Below are positions 55,233 to 64,000 of a DNA stretch of 64,000 nucleotides, in pieces (the first letter of the stretch is position 1; each line of letters opens with the position of its first letter). Source of the stretch: Anaerophilus nitritigenes (GTDB lineage Bacteria > Bacillota > Clostridia > Peptostreptococcales > Thermotaleaceae); the NCBI RefSeq assembly GCF_004138215.1, contig NZ_RYYS01000042.1, forward strand, positions 1 through 64,000, given 5' to 3'. The notes under the pieces are model-generated. The model searched no databases and had not been told where the DNA came from. It saw only the letters and a list, made by a program, of their open reading frames with translations. The translations under genes were made by a program, and so were the position numbers.

Positions 55233-56561
55233 TTTAAATAAATTTTTAAGTTTATTGCGAAAATTATCTGGATTGTTTTCTAAAAAGGCATGAAGCTTGG
55301 AATACAGTTGAAACAACTCATCCATTCTTTTGTTGTGTAAAATTTGTTGTTCATATAGAGTATAAAAATTTTCTTTGAGTTCTTTTTGCATTATTTTGAT
55401 GTTTTTTATTTCTTCTATGATTTTTAAGAAATGATCTTCTTGAAGAGATAACTGATTTGTATCACTCGATAAATCCACCTCTAAATCTTTTGTATCATCA
55501 GAGTTATTTCCTTGTGAAGAGAATGATGGAAGAGGATCATCTACTCCTATAAGAAAGATTTTATTTTCAAAGAATAATCCATAACTACTTAAAACTTTTA
55601 CTTTTTCTAAAGACTTATATTGATTTCCTAATAAAGAAATACAAAAAGGTTTATGATCATTTTCTACATGTATTTCACAAGAGGGACTCCATAATTGTTC
55701 GTAAATATTTTTACGAGTAACAAAATAATAGTTACCTTCTTTCCATATCATATGAATTTCATTATCTATTTGAAGCAAAATAGGATGTGTGCTATTTGTA
55801 TTCACATTAGACAAACATATAGGTTGACTCCAATCATTTTTTGGATGATTTAATTGTTCTTGATACATATAAAAGATAGCAAGATTATTATCATAAAAGC
55901 TAGACCATATAATATGAATCGCTCCTAAAGAATCGCAAAGGATAAAAGGATGAGAATGATCATCAAAAGAACTATTGATTTTTACCGGGATACTCCATGA
56001 ATCATAAAAAATATGATATTTACAATAATATAGTTGATATTGTTTGTCGTAAGATGATTTAAATATAATATGGATATGTCCATCAGGATCTGTATCTGAA
56101 CAAAAGGGGACATCATATTTTTCTGTAACCATATCACATACTTTTCTATTACTCCAAGAGGAGCCATTCCAATAGTGATGCTTAAGTATCCATAATTCTG
56201 GATGAATAATATTAGAGATAGCCATGAGAATATGAATATGATCATCCATTATAAATAGTTTTAAGTTTTTAAATACAAAAGATTTTGAATCATACTTTGT
56301 GAGATAGCGATATTCCCATTTATGATCTTGATAAATACAATATTTTAAGTCTCCATAAGAAGAAATACTTACAAGATGAAATACTCCAAAAGAGTCTATG
56401 GTAACACAATAATCAATAATATTTTCGCTAATTTTTAAAGTCCCATAGATTGTATTATCTTTTAAAGTTTTCATATAAAGATGGTCTTCTTCCATATAAA
56501 AATAATAGGTAAAGCCTGATAAGTTATAAGATATGTATTGAGAAGTACAAGGTATATTCAT
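55230..56561 (-). CDS. Hypothetical beta-rich protein with C-terminal coiled coil (paralogue 2)
   Basis: The 443-residue protein has the same plan as the one at 52854-54194. An N-terminal region of about 340 residues has repeated propeller-like blades (DGHIHIIFKSSYDKQYQLYYCKY, GAIHIIWSSFYDNNLAIFYMY, EIHMIWKEGNYYFVTR). A linker and a C-terminal coiled coil follow (EDHFLKIIEEIKNIKIMQKEL), ending NKLKNLFK. The HIIW/HIVF motifs recur about every 45-50 residues. It has no signal peptide. AGGAGGT precedes the ATG, and CATACATTA, a sigma-E/K-like -10, lies upstream (56595-56603 read on the minus strand). A structural or glycan-binding role on the spore is a guess. Confidence 0.65.
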   Translation of the reverse strand: MNIPCTSQYISYNLSGFTYYFYMEEDHLYMKTLKDNTIYGTLKISENIIDYCVTIDSFGVFHLVSISSYGDLKYCIYQDHKWEYRYLTKYDSKSFVFKNLKLFIMDDHIHILMAISNIIHPELWILKHHYWNGSSWSNRKVCDMVTEKYDVPFCSDTDPDGHIHIIFKSSYDKQYQLYYCKYHIFYDSWSIPVKINSSFDDHSHPFILCDSLGAIHIIWSSFYDNNLAIFYMYQEQLNHPKNDWSQPICLSNVNTNSTHPILLQIDNEIHMIWKEGNYYFVTRKNIYEQLWSPSCEIHVENDHKPFCISLLGNQYKSLEKVKVLSSYGLFFENKIFLIGVDDPLPSFSSQGNNSDDTKDLEVDLSSDTNQLSLQEDHFLKIIEEIKNIKIMQKELKENFYTLYEQQILHNKRMDELFQLYSKLHAFLENNPDNFRNKLKNLFK

Positions 56562-56759
56562 TCTTTTATACCTCCTATAAAATTTTTAATATTATAATGT
56601 ATGTGTATTGTAATTTACACAAAATTATAACTATTTTCCAATAAATCAACAGACTTTAATGTAATCATAGATTTAAGTTTCAAAACTATACAAACTTTAA
56701 AAGAAGTAATAATGAAAATGGAATATGATTCATATGATTATAAAAAGGAGGGCTAAGAA

Positions 56760-57467
56760 ATGATAAAAAATTCACCTTATCAAAAAACAATGGAGCCTTC
56801 TCCATATGCAACAGCTAATGATGCAAAATTAAAAAAGCAATCCAATACTATAAAAGATTTAGAACCTGTATGCATATTAGCTGATAAAGTATATTCTTAT
56901 GGTCAACAAAGAGATTGCTTTCCAAATTTTAAAGTAGAGATAAAGCATAAAGGAGAACAATTTCAGTTTATGGGAATTTATTTTCAGGAAGGATACATAT
57001 GTGAAGAAACTTTACAAGTGACTCCTTTAGGTGCAAAGAGACCCAATTTTTCTAGAATTCAATTTCATTTAAAAATACCTTTTACAGTACAATTAAGAAA
57101 TATTTTATCAGGAGAAATTATACAGATCAATGGATGTTTACCAGAGTTGATCAAGGATGTTGTCATGTACATGCCTCAAGCAAGAAATGAATTTAATTTT
57201 AAAATTGTAGTAGAAACTCGTTCAGAAGTTTTAGCTCCTGTAGAGCTATTTAAAGGCTATATTATAATTCCAACAGGAGTACTTTCTGTAATTCGAGTTG
57301 TAGGGAGAATTGAGCTTTTGGTTGCAGCATATTCTTTAAATTCTGAGCCACCTGAAGTAGAAAATTTTGAAGAATGTGAAAAAAAGATGTATGAAGAATT
57401 TGAAAAAAGAGTTTTTCCATATGATTTTTTTCCAACGGAATTTGAAGATAAAGATATGGGTTTTTAA
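56760..57467 (+). CDS. Hypothetical cysteine-motif protein, possible spore-surface component (2)
   Basis: The 235-residue protein shares VCILADKVYSYGQQRDC (residues 37-53) with the protein at 54371-55192: both match VCx4KVYx5RxC. The rest is predicted beta sheet (FSRIQFHLKIPFTVQLRN, GVLSVIRVVGRIELLVAA) with an acidic C-terminus. There is no signal peptide. AAGGAGG precedes the ATG. It is directly followed, after 17 bases, by a glycosyltransferase gene, so the two may be co-expressed and the protein could be a glycosylation target. That link is inference. Confidence 0.6.
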   Translation: MIKNSPYQKTMEPSPYATANDAKLKKQSNTIKDLEPVCILADKVYSYGQQRDCFPNFKVEIKHKGEQFQFMGIYFQEGYICEETLQVTPLGAKRPNFSRIQFHLKIPFTVQLRNILSGEIIQINGCLPELIKDVVMYMPQARNEFNFKIVVETRSEVLAPVELFKGYIIIPTGVLSVIRVVGRIELLVAAYSLNSEPPEVENFEECEKKMYEEFEKRVFPYDFFPTEFEDKDMGF

Positions 57468-57484
57468 AAATAAAGGAGAAAAAT

Positions 57485-58483
57485 ATGAAAGTATTGTTTC
57501 AAATTAGAAAAGATTATTTAAATAATCCAGCTGGTGATACGATAATTTTTAATAATTTAAGAAAAAACTTAATTCAGTTAGGTGTAAAAGTAGATATATG
57601 TACAGATTGTAATATTAATTTACAAAAATATGATGTCATTCATATTTTTAATACCATAAGAGTACTAGAAACTTATGAATTTATGAAACACGCTAAAAAA
57701 AATGAAAAAAAAATTATACTTACTCCTATATATTGGGATTTAAAAGAATATTTTAAAGTAACAGGACAAAGTGAAAAAATAAAATTTTGGGAAATGAGTG
57801 AAAGAAAAAGAGAATTTATTTTTAAAAATTGTGATATATATTTACCACATTGTAGAGAAGAAGCAGAAAGTATTACAAAGAAATATCATTGCAACACACC
57901 TTATAAAGTAATTCCTTATGGGACAGATAAAAACTTTAGTAAGGGACAGAATCATTATTTAAAACAAAAATATGGAATAGATGATTATATCTTATGTGTA
58001 GGAAGAATTCATATTCAAAAAAATCAATTGGGTCTTATCAAAGCTTTTCAAAGAGAAAAAGTCCCTATTGTACTCGTAGGAGGAGTCAATGATGATCAAT
58101 ATTTAAGAAGATGTATGAAAGAAGCAGGCGAAAATATATATTTTATAAAAAATACTCATAGAAATGATCTGCCTTCTATTTATAAGAGTGCAAAGGTTCA
58201 TGTGCTTCCCAGTTTTTTAGAATACCCAGGATTAGTAAACCTAGAGGCAGCAGTTGCAGGATGTAATATAGTCACTACTCAGATAGGAACTGCAAAATCC
58301 GTTTTAAGGGACTTTGCAGTCTATTGTAATCCTTATGAAAAAAAATCTATTTATGAACAAACTATGAAAGCTTATGAAAAAAAGAAGGATCATCTACTAC
58401 AAGAATTTATAAAAGAGCATTATACATGGGATAAAATAGGATTAGCTATAAAGAAAGTTTATGAGATGATTGTATCTACATAA
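57485..58483 (+). CDS. Glycosyltransferase family 4-type
   Basis: The 332-residue GT-B enzyme has an N-terminal acceptor domain and a C-terminal GT4 donor domain: YILCVGRIHIQKNQLGLIKAF near residue 160, VPIVLVGG, DLPSIYKSAKVHVLPSFLEYPGLVNLEAAVAGCNIVTT near 225-262 with the E-x7-E type motif. The start MKVLFQIRKDYLNNPAGDT also fits. No membrane segment is seen. It presumably transfers a sugar from a nucleotide donor to a cell- or spore-surface glycan. It follows a cysteine-motif gene by 17 bases and is ended by a terminator. Confidence 0.88.
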   Translation: MKVLFQIRKDYLNNPAGDTIIFNNLRKNLIQLGVKVDICTDCNINLQKYDVIHIFNTIRVLETYEFMKHAKKNEKKIILTPIYWDLKEYFKVTGQSEKIKFWEMSERKREFIFKNCDIYLPHCREEAESITKKYHCNTPYKVIPYGTDKNFSKGQNHYLKQKYGIDDYILCVGRIHIQKNQLGLIKAFQREKVPIVLVGGVNDDQYLRRCMKEAGENIYFIKNTHRNDLPSIYKSAKVHVLPSFLEYPGLVNLEAAVAGCNIVTTQIGTAKSVLRDFAVYCNPYEKKSIYEQTMKAYEKKKDHLLQEFIKEHYTWDKIGLAIKKVYEMIVST

Positions 58484-58614
58484 AATATACTAACTCTGAT
58501 TTACCCTCTTTCTATTGATTTTTTAAAAAGTACTTCAAGATTATTTTAATAGTATTGAATGCATTTTTCAAATTTATTTTTATGTCTTTGCTAAAATATA
58601 GTTTGTTTTTAGTC

Positions 58615-58646
58615 AGAGCTAACCATATAGGATAGCTCTTTTTTTT
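58615..58646 (+). terminator. Terminator before the RfbF-like gene
   Basis: AGAGCTA pairs with TAGCTCT around an 11-base loop, followed by eight Ts. It lies in the 295-base gap between the GT4 gene and the nucleotidyltransferase gene. The rest of the gap is AT-rich, with no clear further element. Confidence 0.75.
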
Positions 58647-58778
58647 GTGCTAATTTTAGTACAAAAAATAGGCGGAACCATTTCTAAAAATAATACATAG
58701 GTTAAATTGAGTAGATAAACTAAGGCAACTATTCGAATGATTTATATAACATCAAGAAATATAGAATGGAGGAGGAAA

Positions 58779-59564
58779 ATGAAAGTTGTTATTTTATGTG
58801 GGGGAAAAGGTCTAAGAATGAAAGATAAATATGATTTACCCAAACCTCTGCAAAAGATAGGTGACAAACCTATATTATGGCATATTATGAAAACTTATAT
58901 GTATTATGGCGTTGATGAATTTATTTTACTTTTAGGATATGAAGGAGAAAAAATTAAGGAATATTTTATGAACGATTATTGGAAAAACAATAATTTTATA
59001 TTAGATAGAAAAGAAAATAAAATTTATCTTATAGAAGAATATGAAAAATGGAAAATAACTTTTGTAGATACAGGAAAAGACACTATGACAGGTGGAAGGA
59101 TTAAACAAATTGAAAATTTGATTGAAGATGAAACATTCATGCTTACCTATGGAGATGGACTTTCAGATGTTCATATTAAAAATCTATTAGATTTTCATAA
59201 TAAACATAAAAGAATTGCAACACTCACAGGTATTCAAAAGAATAGCTCTTATGGGAGGTTGATTGTAAAGGATCATATAGCTAAGTCTTTTGAAGAGAAA
59301 CCTTCTACTGAGGAAATTATCAACGGTGGATTCTTTGTATTGAATAAAAAAATATTTGATTATATTTCAGATGAAAAAAATTGTATATTTGAACAAGAAC
59401 CTTTGATGAATCTTGCAAAAGATGGACAATTGGCAGTTTATCCTCACAAAGGATTTTGGATAGGCATAGATACTTATAAAGAGTTAGTAACTGTCAATGA
59501 AATGTATGCTCAAAAAAAAGCCCCATGGGAGGTTTGGAAAAATGAAGAATCATTGGGAAAATAA
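58779..59564 (+). CDS. Glucose-1-phosphate cytidylyltransferase-like (RfbF)
   Basis: The 261-residue nucleotidyltransferase starts [38 protein letters not shown]. The signature GGKGxR...PKPL is that of sugar-1-phosphate nucleotidyltransferases, and [22 protein letters not shown] and [12 protein letters not shown] favour the RfbF type that makes CDP-glucose. [14 protein letters not shown] and [29 protein letters not shown] also fit RfbF. The partner dehydratase overlaps its end by 23 bases. The ATG is chosen after GGAGGAGG; an upstream ATG adds 14 residues and lacks a site. Confidence 0.87.
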   Translation: MKVVILCGGKGLRMKDKYDLPKPLQKIGDKPILWHIMKTYMYYGVDEFILLLGYEGEKIKEYFMNDYWKNNNFILDRKENKIYLIEEYEKWKITFVDTGKDTMTGGRIKQIENLIEDETFMLTYGDGLSDVHIKNLLDFHNKHKRIATLTGIQKNSSYGRLIVKDHIAKSFEEKPSTEEIINGGFFVLNKKIFDYISDEKNCIFEQEPLMNLAKDGQLAVYPHKGFWIGIDTYKELVTVNEMYAQKKAPWEVWKNEESLGK

Positions 59565-60510
59565 AAATGTATTGATTACAGGGGCTACAGGTTTTTTAGG
59601 AGGATATTTGACAAATAGACTAATAGAAAAAGGAGCAAATGTAATTGCTTTATTTAGAGATCATATCAAAAATATAAAATTTAATAAAAATGTGAATTGG
59701 ATAAAAGGAGATCTAACAGATAGATATTTATTAGAAAGAATATTAGGAGAATATGAAATTGATACAGTATTTCATTTAGCTGCTCAAGCTATTGTAGGTA
59801 TTGCCAATAAAAATCCCATATCTACCTTTGAATCAAATATATTAGGAACATGGAATGTACTTGAAGCTTGTAGAAGAAGTCCTTTGGTTAAAAATATTAT
59901 TGTAGCTTCTAGTGATAAAGCGTATGGAGAACAAGATCTACCTTACAAAGAAGAGATGGCTCTTATGGGAAAACATCCTTATGATGTATCAAAAAGCTGT
60001 GCCGATTTAATTAGTATGTCTTATTATCATACTTATAAACTTCCTGTTTGTATTACAAGATGTGGAAATTTATATGGAGGAGGAGACATGAATTTTAATC
60101 GAATCATTCCTCAAACTATTGAGTCTATTTTAAATCAAAACTCTCCAATTATTAGAAGTGATGGAACTTTTGTTAGAGATTATTTTTATGTAGAAGATGC
60201 AGTAGAAGCTTATTTATTGTTAGGAGAAAAAATGAGTGAGCTTAAATTGTATGGAGAGGCATTTAATTTTGGTAGCGAAGGATATTTATCTGTAATAGAG
60301 CTTGTAAAGTTAATATTAAAATTAATGGACAGTCATTTAGAACCTATTGTTTTGAACGAAGGAAATCATGAGATCAAAAATCAATATCTTTCTATAGAAA
60401 AATCAAAAAAAATATTAAAATGGAAGCCTCATTTTACTTTAGAAGAGGGGATAAAAAAGACTATTGATTGGTATAGGAAATACGCTCAAGGAGAGGTAAA
60501 ATATGGATAA
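59542..60510 (+). CDS. CDP-glucose 4,6-dehydratase-like (RfbG)
   Basis: The 322-residue short-chain dehydrogenase-type enzyme has the NAD motif [14 protein letters not shown] at 10-23 and the catalytic Y147xxxK151 in [43 protein letters not shown] and [21 protein letters not shown] are close to RfbG, which converts CDP-glucose to CDP-4-keto-6-deoxyglucose. It starts inside the RfbF-like gene, with GGGAGG upstream of the ATG, and ends overlapping the first DxD glycosyltransferase gene by eight bases. No RfbH-type dehydrase is in the window. Confidence 0.87.
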   Translation: MKNHWENKNVLITGATGFLGGYLTNRLIEKGANVIALFRDHIKNIKFNKNVNWIKGDLTDRYLLERILGEYEIDTVFHLAAQAIVGIANKNPISTFESNILGTWNVLEACRRSPLVKNIIVASSDKAYGEQDLPYKEEMALMGKHPYDVSKSCADLISMSYYHTYKLPVCITRCGNLYGGGDMNFNRIIPQTIESILNQNSPIIRSDGTFVRDYFYVEDAVEAYLLLGEKMSELKLYGEAFNFGSEGYLSVIELVKLILKLMDSHLEPIVLNEGNHEIKNQYLSIEKSKKILKWKPHFTLEEGIKKTIDWYRKYAQGEVKYG

Positions 60511-61420
60511 TGGTTTTTGTATTGTTGTATCTAAATATAGGGTATATCAAGGAATCGTGCTCATAGAGTCATTGTGTGAAAATATAGAAAATCCTCAAAT
60601 ATTTGTGTTGTGTATGGATCATGAAGGATATGAAATTTTATCTCGATATAACAAAAATAATATAAAAGTTATTTCAATTTACGAGCTAGAAGATGAAATA
60701 CTTCTTTCTAAAAAAAGAGAAAGAAGCTTTACTGCATATTGCTGGACGCTTAAACCTATATTTTTAGAACATATAATCAATCATTTTTCAAATCTAAAAA
60801 GGGTAACTTATTTAGATGCTGATATTTATTTTTTAAATGATGTAAAATCAATTTTCAAAGAAAATATAAATTCTTCTGTTCTATTATCAAATCACAATTA
60901 TACAAAGAGTTTAAAAAAATATGAAGCTATATGTGGGAAATATAATTCAGGATTTATTAGCTTTAAAAGAGATGAAAAGGGACTAAATGCATTAAAATGG
61001 TGGAAAGACAAGTGTTTGTCGTGGTGTAGTGAAGTGATTGAAAAAGAAAGATTTGGAGACCAAAAATATTTAGATGAAATGATTCTTTTATGGGATGGAG
61101 TAGAAGAAATTCAAACTATAGGAACAAACATTGGATTTTGGAATCATGGCAGATATAAAACAAGTATCATAGAGGATAAGGTATATATTAATAATGTTCC
61201 TTTAATTTTTTATCATTTTGCAGGATTTAGAATTTTAAATGAACAAGAATTTGCATTTACAATTGGATTTAGAAATGAATTTGTAAATCATGTATATCTT
61301 CCCTATATGAAAAAAATTCAGGAGTCTATTAAAAGAGTAAAGGATATTTTTCCAAATTTCCCACAATATTTTTATGATAGAAATCAGCTAAAAGGAGCAA
61401 CTATTTATACCATTTCTTAA
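60503..61420 (+). CDS. DxD glycosyltransferase, tandem copy 1
   Basis: The 305-residue protein has a GT-A type metal-binding D105-A-D107 in [28 protein letters not shown] comes before it, and [30 protein letters not shown] and [10 protein letters not shown] after it. [14 protein letters not shown] is near the C-terminus. The pattern resembles GT8-like surface glycosyltransferases. It is about the same length as, and clearly paralogous to, the next protein. It overlaps the RfbG-like gene by eight bases, so it is probably coupled to synthesis of the deoxy-sugar. Confidence 0.82.
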   Translation: MDNGFCIVVSKYRVYQGIVLIESLCENIENPQIFVLCMDHEGYEILSRYNKNNIKVISIYELEDEILLSKKRERSFTAYCWTLKPIFLEHIINHFSNLKRVTYLDADIYFLNDVKSIFKENINSSVLLSNHNYTKSLKKYEAICGKYNSGFISFKRDEKGLNALKWWKDKCLSWCSEVIEKERFGDQKYLDEMILLWDGVEEIQTIGTNIGFWNHGRYKTSIIEDKVYINNVPLIFYHFAGFRILNEQEFAFTIGFRNEFVNHVYLPYMKKIQESIKRVKDIFPNFPQYFYDRNQLKGATIYTIS

Positions 61421-61435
61421 ATAGGGAGGGAGGAT

Positions 61436-62365
61436 ATGGATAGGTTTCATTTTTCTACGGTGATCTCTAATGGGTATTTATACAAGGTACTTGCCATGTA
61501 CCAAAGTCTCAAGAAATATTGTAATAATTTTAGATTATATATATTGTGTATAGATCAAAGTGCATATGACATTTTATATGACTTAAAACTTTCATATGTA
61601 GTTCCTATTCATTTATCTAATATAGAAGATAGGCATTTGAAAAAAATAAAGTATACTCGTACTAAGGGAGAATATGCATGGACTCTAAAGCCTGTCATGA
61701 TGCATTATGTGATGAAACATTTTAAAGATGCAAAGTATTTTGCTCATTTAGATGGAGATCTCTATTTTTATGAAAATATAGAAAAAATATTTAATGAAAA
61801 TCAAGAAGCCTCGCTTTATTTAACTGATCATAACAATTCAAAAAGATTTTTAGATACTTATAATATAACAGGAAAATATAATACTGGATTTGTAGGATGT
61901 AAGAATGATGAAATTGGTTATGATGCAGTAAATTGGTGGAAAGATCAATGTATTCTTTGGTGTTATAAAGATGCAGATCAAAAAAATAAAAGATTTGGGG
62001 ATCAAAGATATGTAGAAATGTGGGAAGAAAAATTTTCAAATGTACATGTAATAAAAACGATAGGAGCCAATGTAGCCATCTGGAATATAGATAATTATCG
62101 AGTATCCTCTAAAGAAGATAAGATATATGTAGAGGATGAAAAAATGATTTTTTATCATTTCTCAGGACTTAGTATATATAATGATCAAGAGTTCAATCTT
62201 TGTTGGTTTGAAGGGTTATCAGATCAAGTCGTAAAATATATTTATATACCTTATTTAAAAGAATTAAGTGATATGATTCAATATATAAAAAAAAGATATC
62301 CTAAATTTGAAAGTGGATGGATCAAAAGAGGAAGCGTCAGAGATGTTCATTACTTTCATTTATAA
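61436..62365 (+). CDS. DxD glycosyltransferase, tandem copy 2
   Basis: The 309-residue paralogue of the previous gene keeps the same landmarks: D106-G-D108 in HLDGDLYFYE, EYAWTLKPVMMHYVMKHF, KYNTGFVGCKNDEIGYDAVNWWKDQCILWC, FGDQRYVEMW and KMIFYHFSGLSIY. The metal motif is DGD rather than DAD. GGGAGG precedes the ATG and 15 bases separate it from copy 1. The two enzymes may add successive sugars in one chain. A long hairpin ends the operon. Confidence 0.82.
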   Translation: MDRFHFSTVISNGYLYKVLAMYQSLKKYCNNFRLYILCIDQSAYDILYDLKLSYVVPIHLSNIEDRHLKKIKYTRTKGEYAWTLKPVMMHYVMKHFKDAKYFAHLDGDLYFYENIEKIFNENQEASLYLTDHNNSKRFLDTYNITGKYNTGFVGCKNDEIGYDAVNWWKDQCILWCYKDADQKNKRFGDQRYVEMWEEKFSNVHVIKTIGANVAIWNIDNYRVSSKEDKIYVEDEKMIFYHFSGLSIYNDQEFNLCWFEGLSDQVVKYIYIPYLKELSDMIQYIKKRYPKFESGWIKRGSVRDVHYFHL

Positions 62366-62404
62366 AATGATAAGCAAAGACTTTAGTCTTTGCTTATCAT
62401 TTTT
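62364..62404. terminator. Bidirectional terminator between the glycosyltransferase and ATPase genes
   Basis: A 19-bp perfect inverted repeat (left arm AAAATGATAAGCAAAGACT) separated by two bases lies between the converging genes, with an A-run on the left and a T-run on the right. Confidence 0.9.
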
Positions 62405-62408
62405 ATAT

Positions 62409-64000
62409 TTAAATATTTGTTTTGACTTCTTCTCGTGCATAAGAAGTTTCTTTTTTTGTAAATAGTTTTTTTCTTATCATATTTAAAGGAATGATAAAGA
62501 AAGATAAACCTATTATAATCATCCATTCATGCATATTTAAAGGTGCAGTACGAAGTATCTTTCCACCTACAAAAGTAAGCATGATTTGAACAAATATAAT
62601 AAATAATACAACTTTTGAAAAACCAGGGTTTTTTCTGATATTGTCAAATATATTTGCTTTTTCTGTTCTGGCATTAAACATATTAAATACATTTAAAAAT
62701 ATAAAGAATGAGAAAAAGCCTGTTAAAAATACTATGTCTCCTTGAGAAGATCTAAAAGCTTTATGAATCATATCAGAAGAAAGAAATAGTATACTTGCTA
62801 TTGCTACAAAAATTCCATTAAATAAAATCGAATTCCACATAGATTTAGAGACAATGCCCTCTGTTCTAGTTTTTGGTTTTTCCAGCATATATCTTAAAAG
62901 TGCAGGTTCTCCACCAAAAGCTAGAGCAGCTAAAGTATCCATTACAAGGTTTACCCAAAGCATCTGAGTCATAGTGAGAGGAAGTCCTCCTGCAAGTCCT
63001 AAAAAAGGACCCATAAAAGCTACGAGTACAGCAGCTACGTTGATGGTTAATTGAAATATAATAAATTTTCGTATACTATTAAAAATTGTTCTTCCATAAA
63101 GAATAGACTTTGTGATAGATAAGAAGTTGTCATCTAATACGACAATATCTCCAGCTTCTTTGGCTACTTCTGTACCTGAGCCCATAGCAAAGCCTACATC
63201 AGCTCTTTTAAGAGCAGGAGAGTCATTGACACCATCTCCTGTCATACCTACTACCAATCCTAATTCTTGAGAAATCTTTACAAGTCTAGATTTATCACTA
63301 GGAAGTGCACGGCTTATGACACGAATATGAGTAAGAACTTTTTTTAGTTCATCATCTGTCATGTTATTAATTTCTTCTGAAGTAAAAGCTAAGTCTTGAT
63401 CATTTTTTAAAAGTCCTGTTTCTTTTGCAATAGCTACTGCTGTTTCTTTACGATCTCCTGTAATCATTACCACTTGAATCCCTGCATTTTGAGCTTCTTT
63501 GATGGCTTTTATAGATTCTAATCTAATTTCATCTCTGATTCCTACAATTCCTACAAGAGTATGATCTCCTGTAACTTGGTCATTTGAAATTTCCCCATTA
63601 GAAGTAACAAAAGCGAGTAATCTCATAGAACGATTAGCTAAAATCTCCATTTGCTTATCTAAATTAGTATAAAGCTCTTTTGAGAAATTTTGTTTATTTC
63701 CCTCTACATCATAATAGTGTGTACATTTGTCTAATAATTTTTCAGGAGCTCCTTTCATTAAGACTCCATTAAAATCACCACTTAATTGACTAGCTGAGAA
63801 TTTTCTATTGCTACTAAATTCAATTTCGCCTATTTTATTAAATGTATTTGTAGAATCAAATGAAAAATCTACAAAATTCATTAAAGCTCGATCGGTAGCA
63901 TTTCCTCCTACTACTTGAGGATGATTTGTATGAGTATCACTAATGACTGCTGCTGTGTTGTATTGTATAGAAGTTTTCATAAGTTTCTTAAAAGGAATAG
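62409..64000 (-). CDS. Cation-transporting P-type ATPase, C-terminal part (5' end outside window)
   Basis: About 530 residues are visible, and the reading frame stays open to the window edge, with IPFKKL before the first internal methionine, so the gene starts beyond it. The nucleotide-binding region has the KGAPEKLLDKC motif. The phosphorylation domain has VMITGDRKETAVAIAKETG and GMTGDGVNDSPALKRADVGFAMG. The C-terminal half has about six membrane helices (PLTMTQMLWVNLVMDTLAALAFG). This is the layout of P2-type Ca2+ ATPases. The DKTGT phosphorylation site is outside the window. Calcium is the likely substrate by family. It is convergent with the surface glycan operon. Confidence 0.9.
   Translation of the reverse strand, partial: IPFKKLMKTSIQYNTAAVISDTHTNHPQVVGGNATDRALMNFVDFSFDSTNTFNKIGEIEFSSNRKFSASQLSGDFNGVLMKGAPEKLLDKCTHYYDVEGNKQNFSKELYTNLDKQMEILANRSMRLLAFVTSNGEISNDQVTGDHTLVGIVGIRDEIRLESIKAIKEAQNAGIQVVMITGDRKETAVAIAKETGLLKNDQDLAFTSEEINNMTDDELKKVLTHIRVISRALPSDKSRLVKISQELGLVVGMTGDGVNDSPALKRADVGFAMGSGTEVAKEAGDIVVLDDNFLSITKSILYGRTIFNSIRKFIIFQLTINVAAVLVAFMGPFLGLAGGLPLTMTQMLWVNLVMDTLAALAFGGEPALLRYMLEKPKTRTEGIVSKSMWNSILFNGIFVAIASILFLSSDMIHKAFRSSQGDIVFLTGFFSFFIFLNVFNMFNARTEKANIFDNIRKNPGFSKVVLFIIFVQIMLTFVGGKILRTAPLNMHEWMIIIGLSFFIIPLNMIRKKLFTKKETSYAREEVKTNI

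Noticed and set aside
58484-58778. A small gene in the gap before the RfbF-like gene
   Set aside because: I found no frame with a ribosome site; the gap holds a terminator and AT-rich DNA.

Overview
The window looks like chromosome from a low-GC, anaerobic, endospore-forming Clostridia-type Firmicute. Supporting signs are AT-rich DNA with strong AGGAGG-type ribosome sites, sporulation-type proteins (BofC-like, SpoIID-like, CgeB-like), the SCIFF peptide with its radical-SAM maturase, an oxygen-independent HemZ-type radical-SAM enzyme, and a Stickland-type ornithine degradation operon with a sigma-54 regulator. I cannot name the genus. I saw no rRNA, tRNA, CRISPR array, transposase or integrase.

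1-20980 is a conserved plus-strand housekeeping block. It holds a BofC-like gene, ruvCAB, a SpoIID/LytB protein, queA-tgt (queuosine), yajC, a TIGR04086-type membrane protein, SCIFF plus maturase, secD-secF, apt, relA, dtd, a metallo-beta-lactamase-fold hydrolase, a 60-residue HTH protein and hemZ. It ends with hisS-aspS behind a T-box leader whose specifier region reads GACAC, an overlap of Asp (GAC) and His (CAC) codons.

21120-30275 is an accessory operon that I read as anti-phage defence. It has five tightly spaced genes: an SNF2-type helicase with a PLD-like N-terminus, a DUF4391-type protein with a coiled-coil tail, a beta-class type III Mod-like methyltransferase, a type III Res-like helicase-nuclease with a PD...ExK site, and a small PC4/YdbC-like ssDNA-binding protein. 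This is the best candidate for an under-described system.

30293-36456 holds small and metabolic genes: an unknown protein, an RseC-like protein, a split ThrE-type exporter on the minus strand, metY-metA under a SAM-I riboswitch, and glyA.

36478-44948 is the ornithine fermentation locus. A PAS/AAA+/Fis sigma-54 activator is followed by a near-consensus -24/-12 promoter and ord-ortA-ortB-oraS-oraE-glmL. Paired palindromic repeats between regulator and promoter are candidate activator sites. Ornithine racemase is not in the window. A solitary SNF2 helicase follows.

46979-62365 looks like a cell- or spore-surface locus. It encodes a 14-residue-repeat protein with a peptidase G2 autocleavage-type domain, an LpxD-like acyltransferase, a CgeB-like glycosyltransferase, a Gfo/Idh dehydrogenase and DegT aminotransferase pair (amino-sugar synthesis), two paralogous beta-rich/coiled-coil proteins, two proteins sharing a VCx4KVYx5RxC motif, a GT4 enzyme, an RfbF/RfbG pair (CDP-4-keto-6-deoxyglucose) and two tandem DxD glycosyltransferases. 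I infer that it builds and attaches an unusual glycan, plausibly on the spore surface. The window ends in a minus-strand P-type ATPase whose 5' end lies outside.
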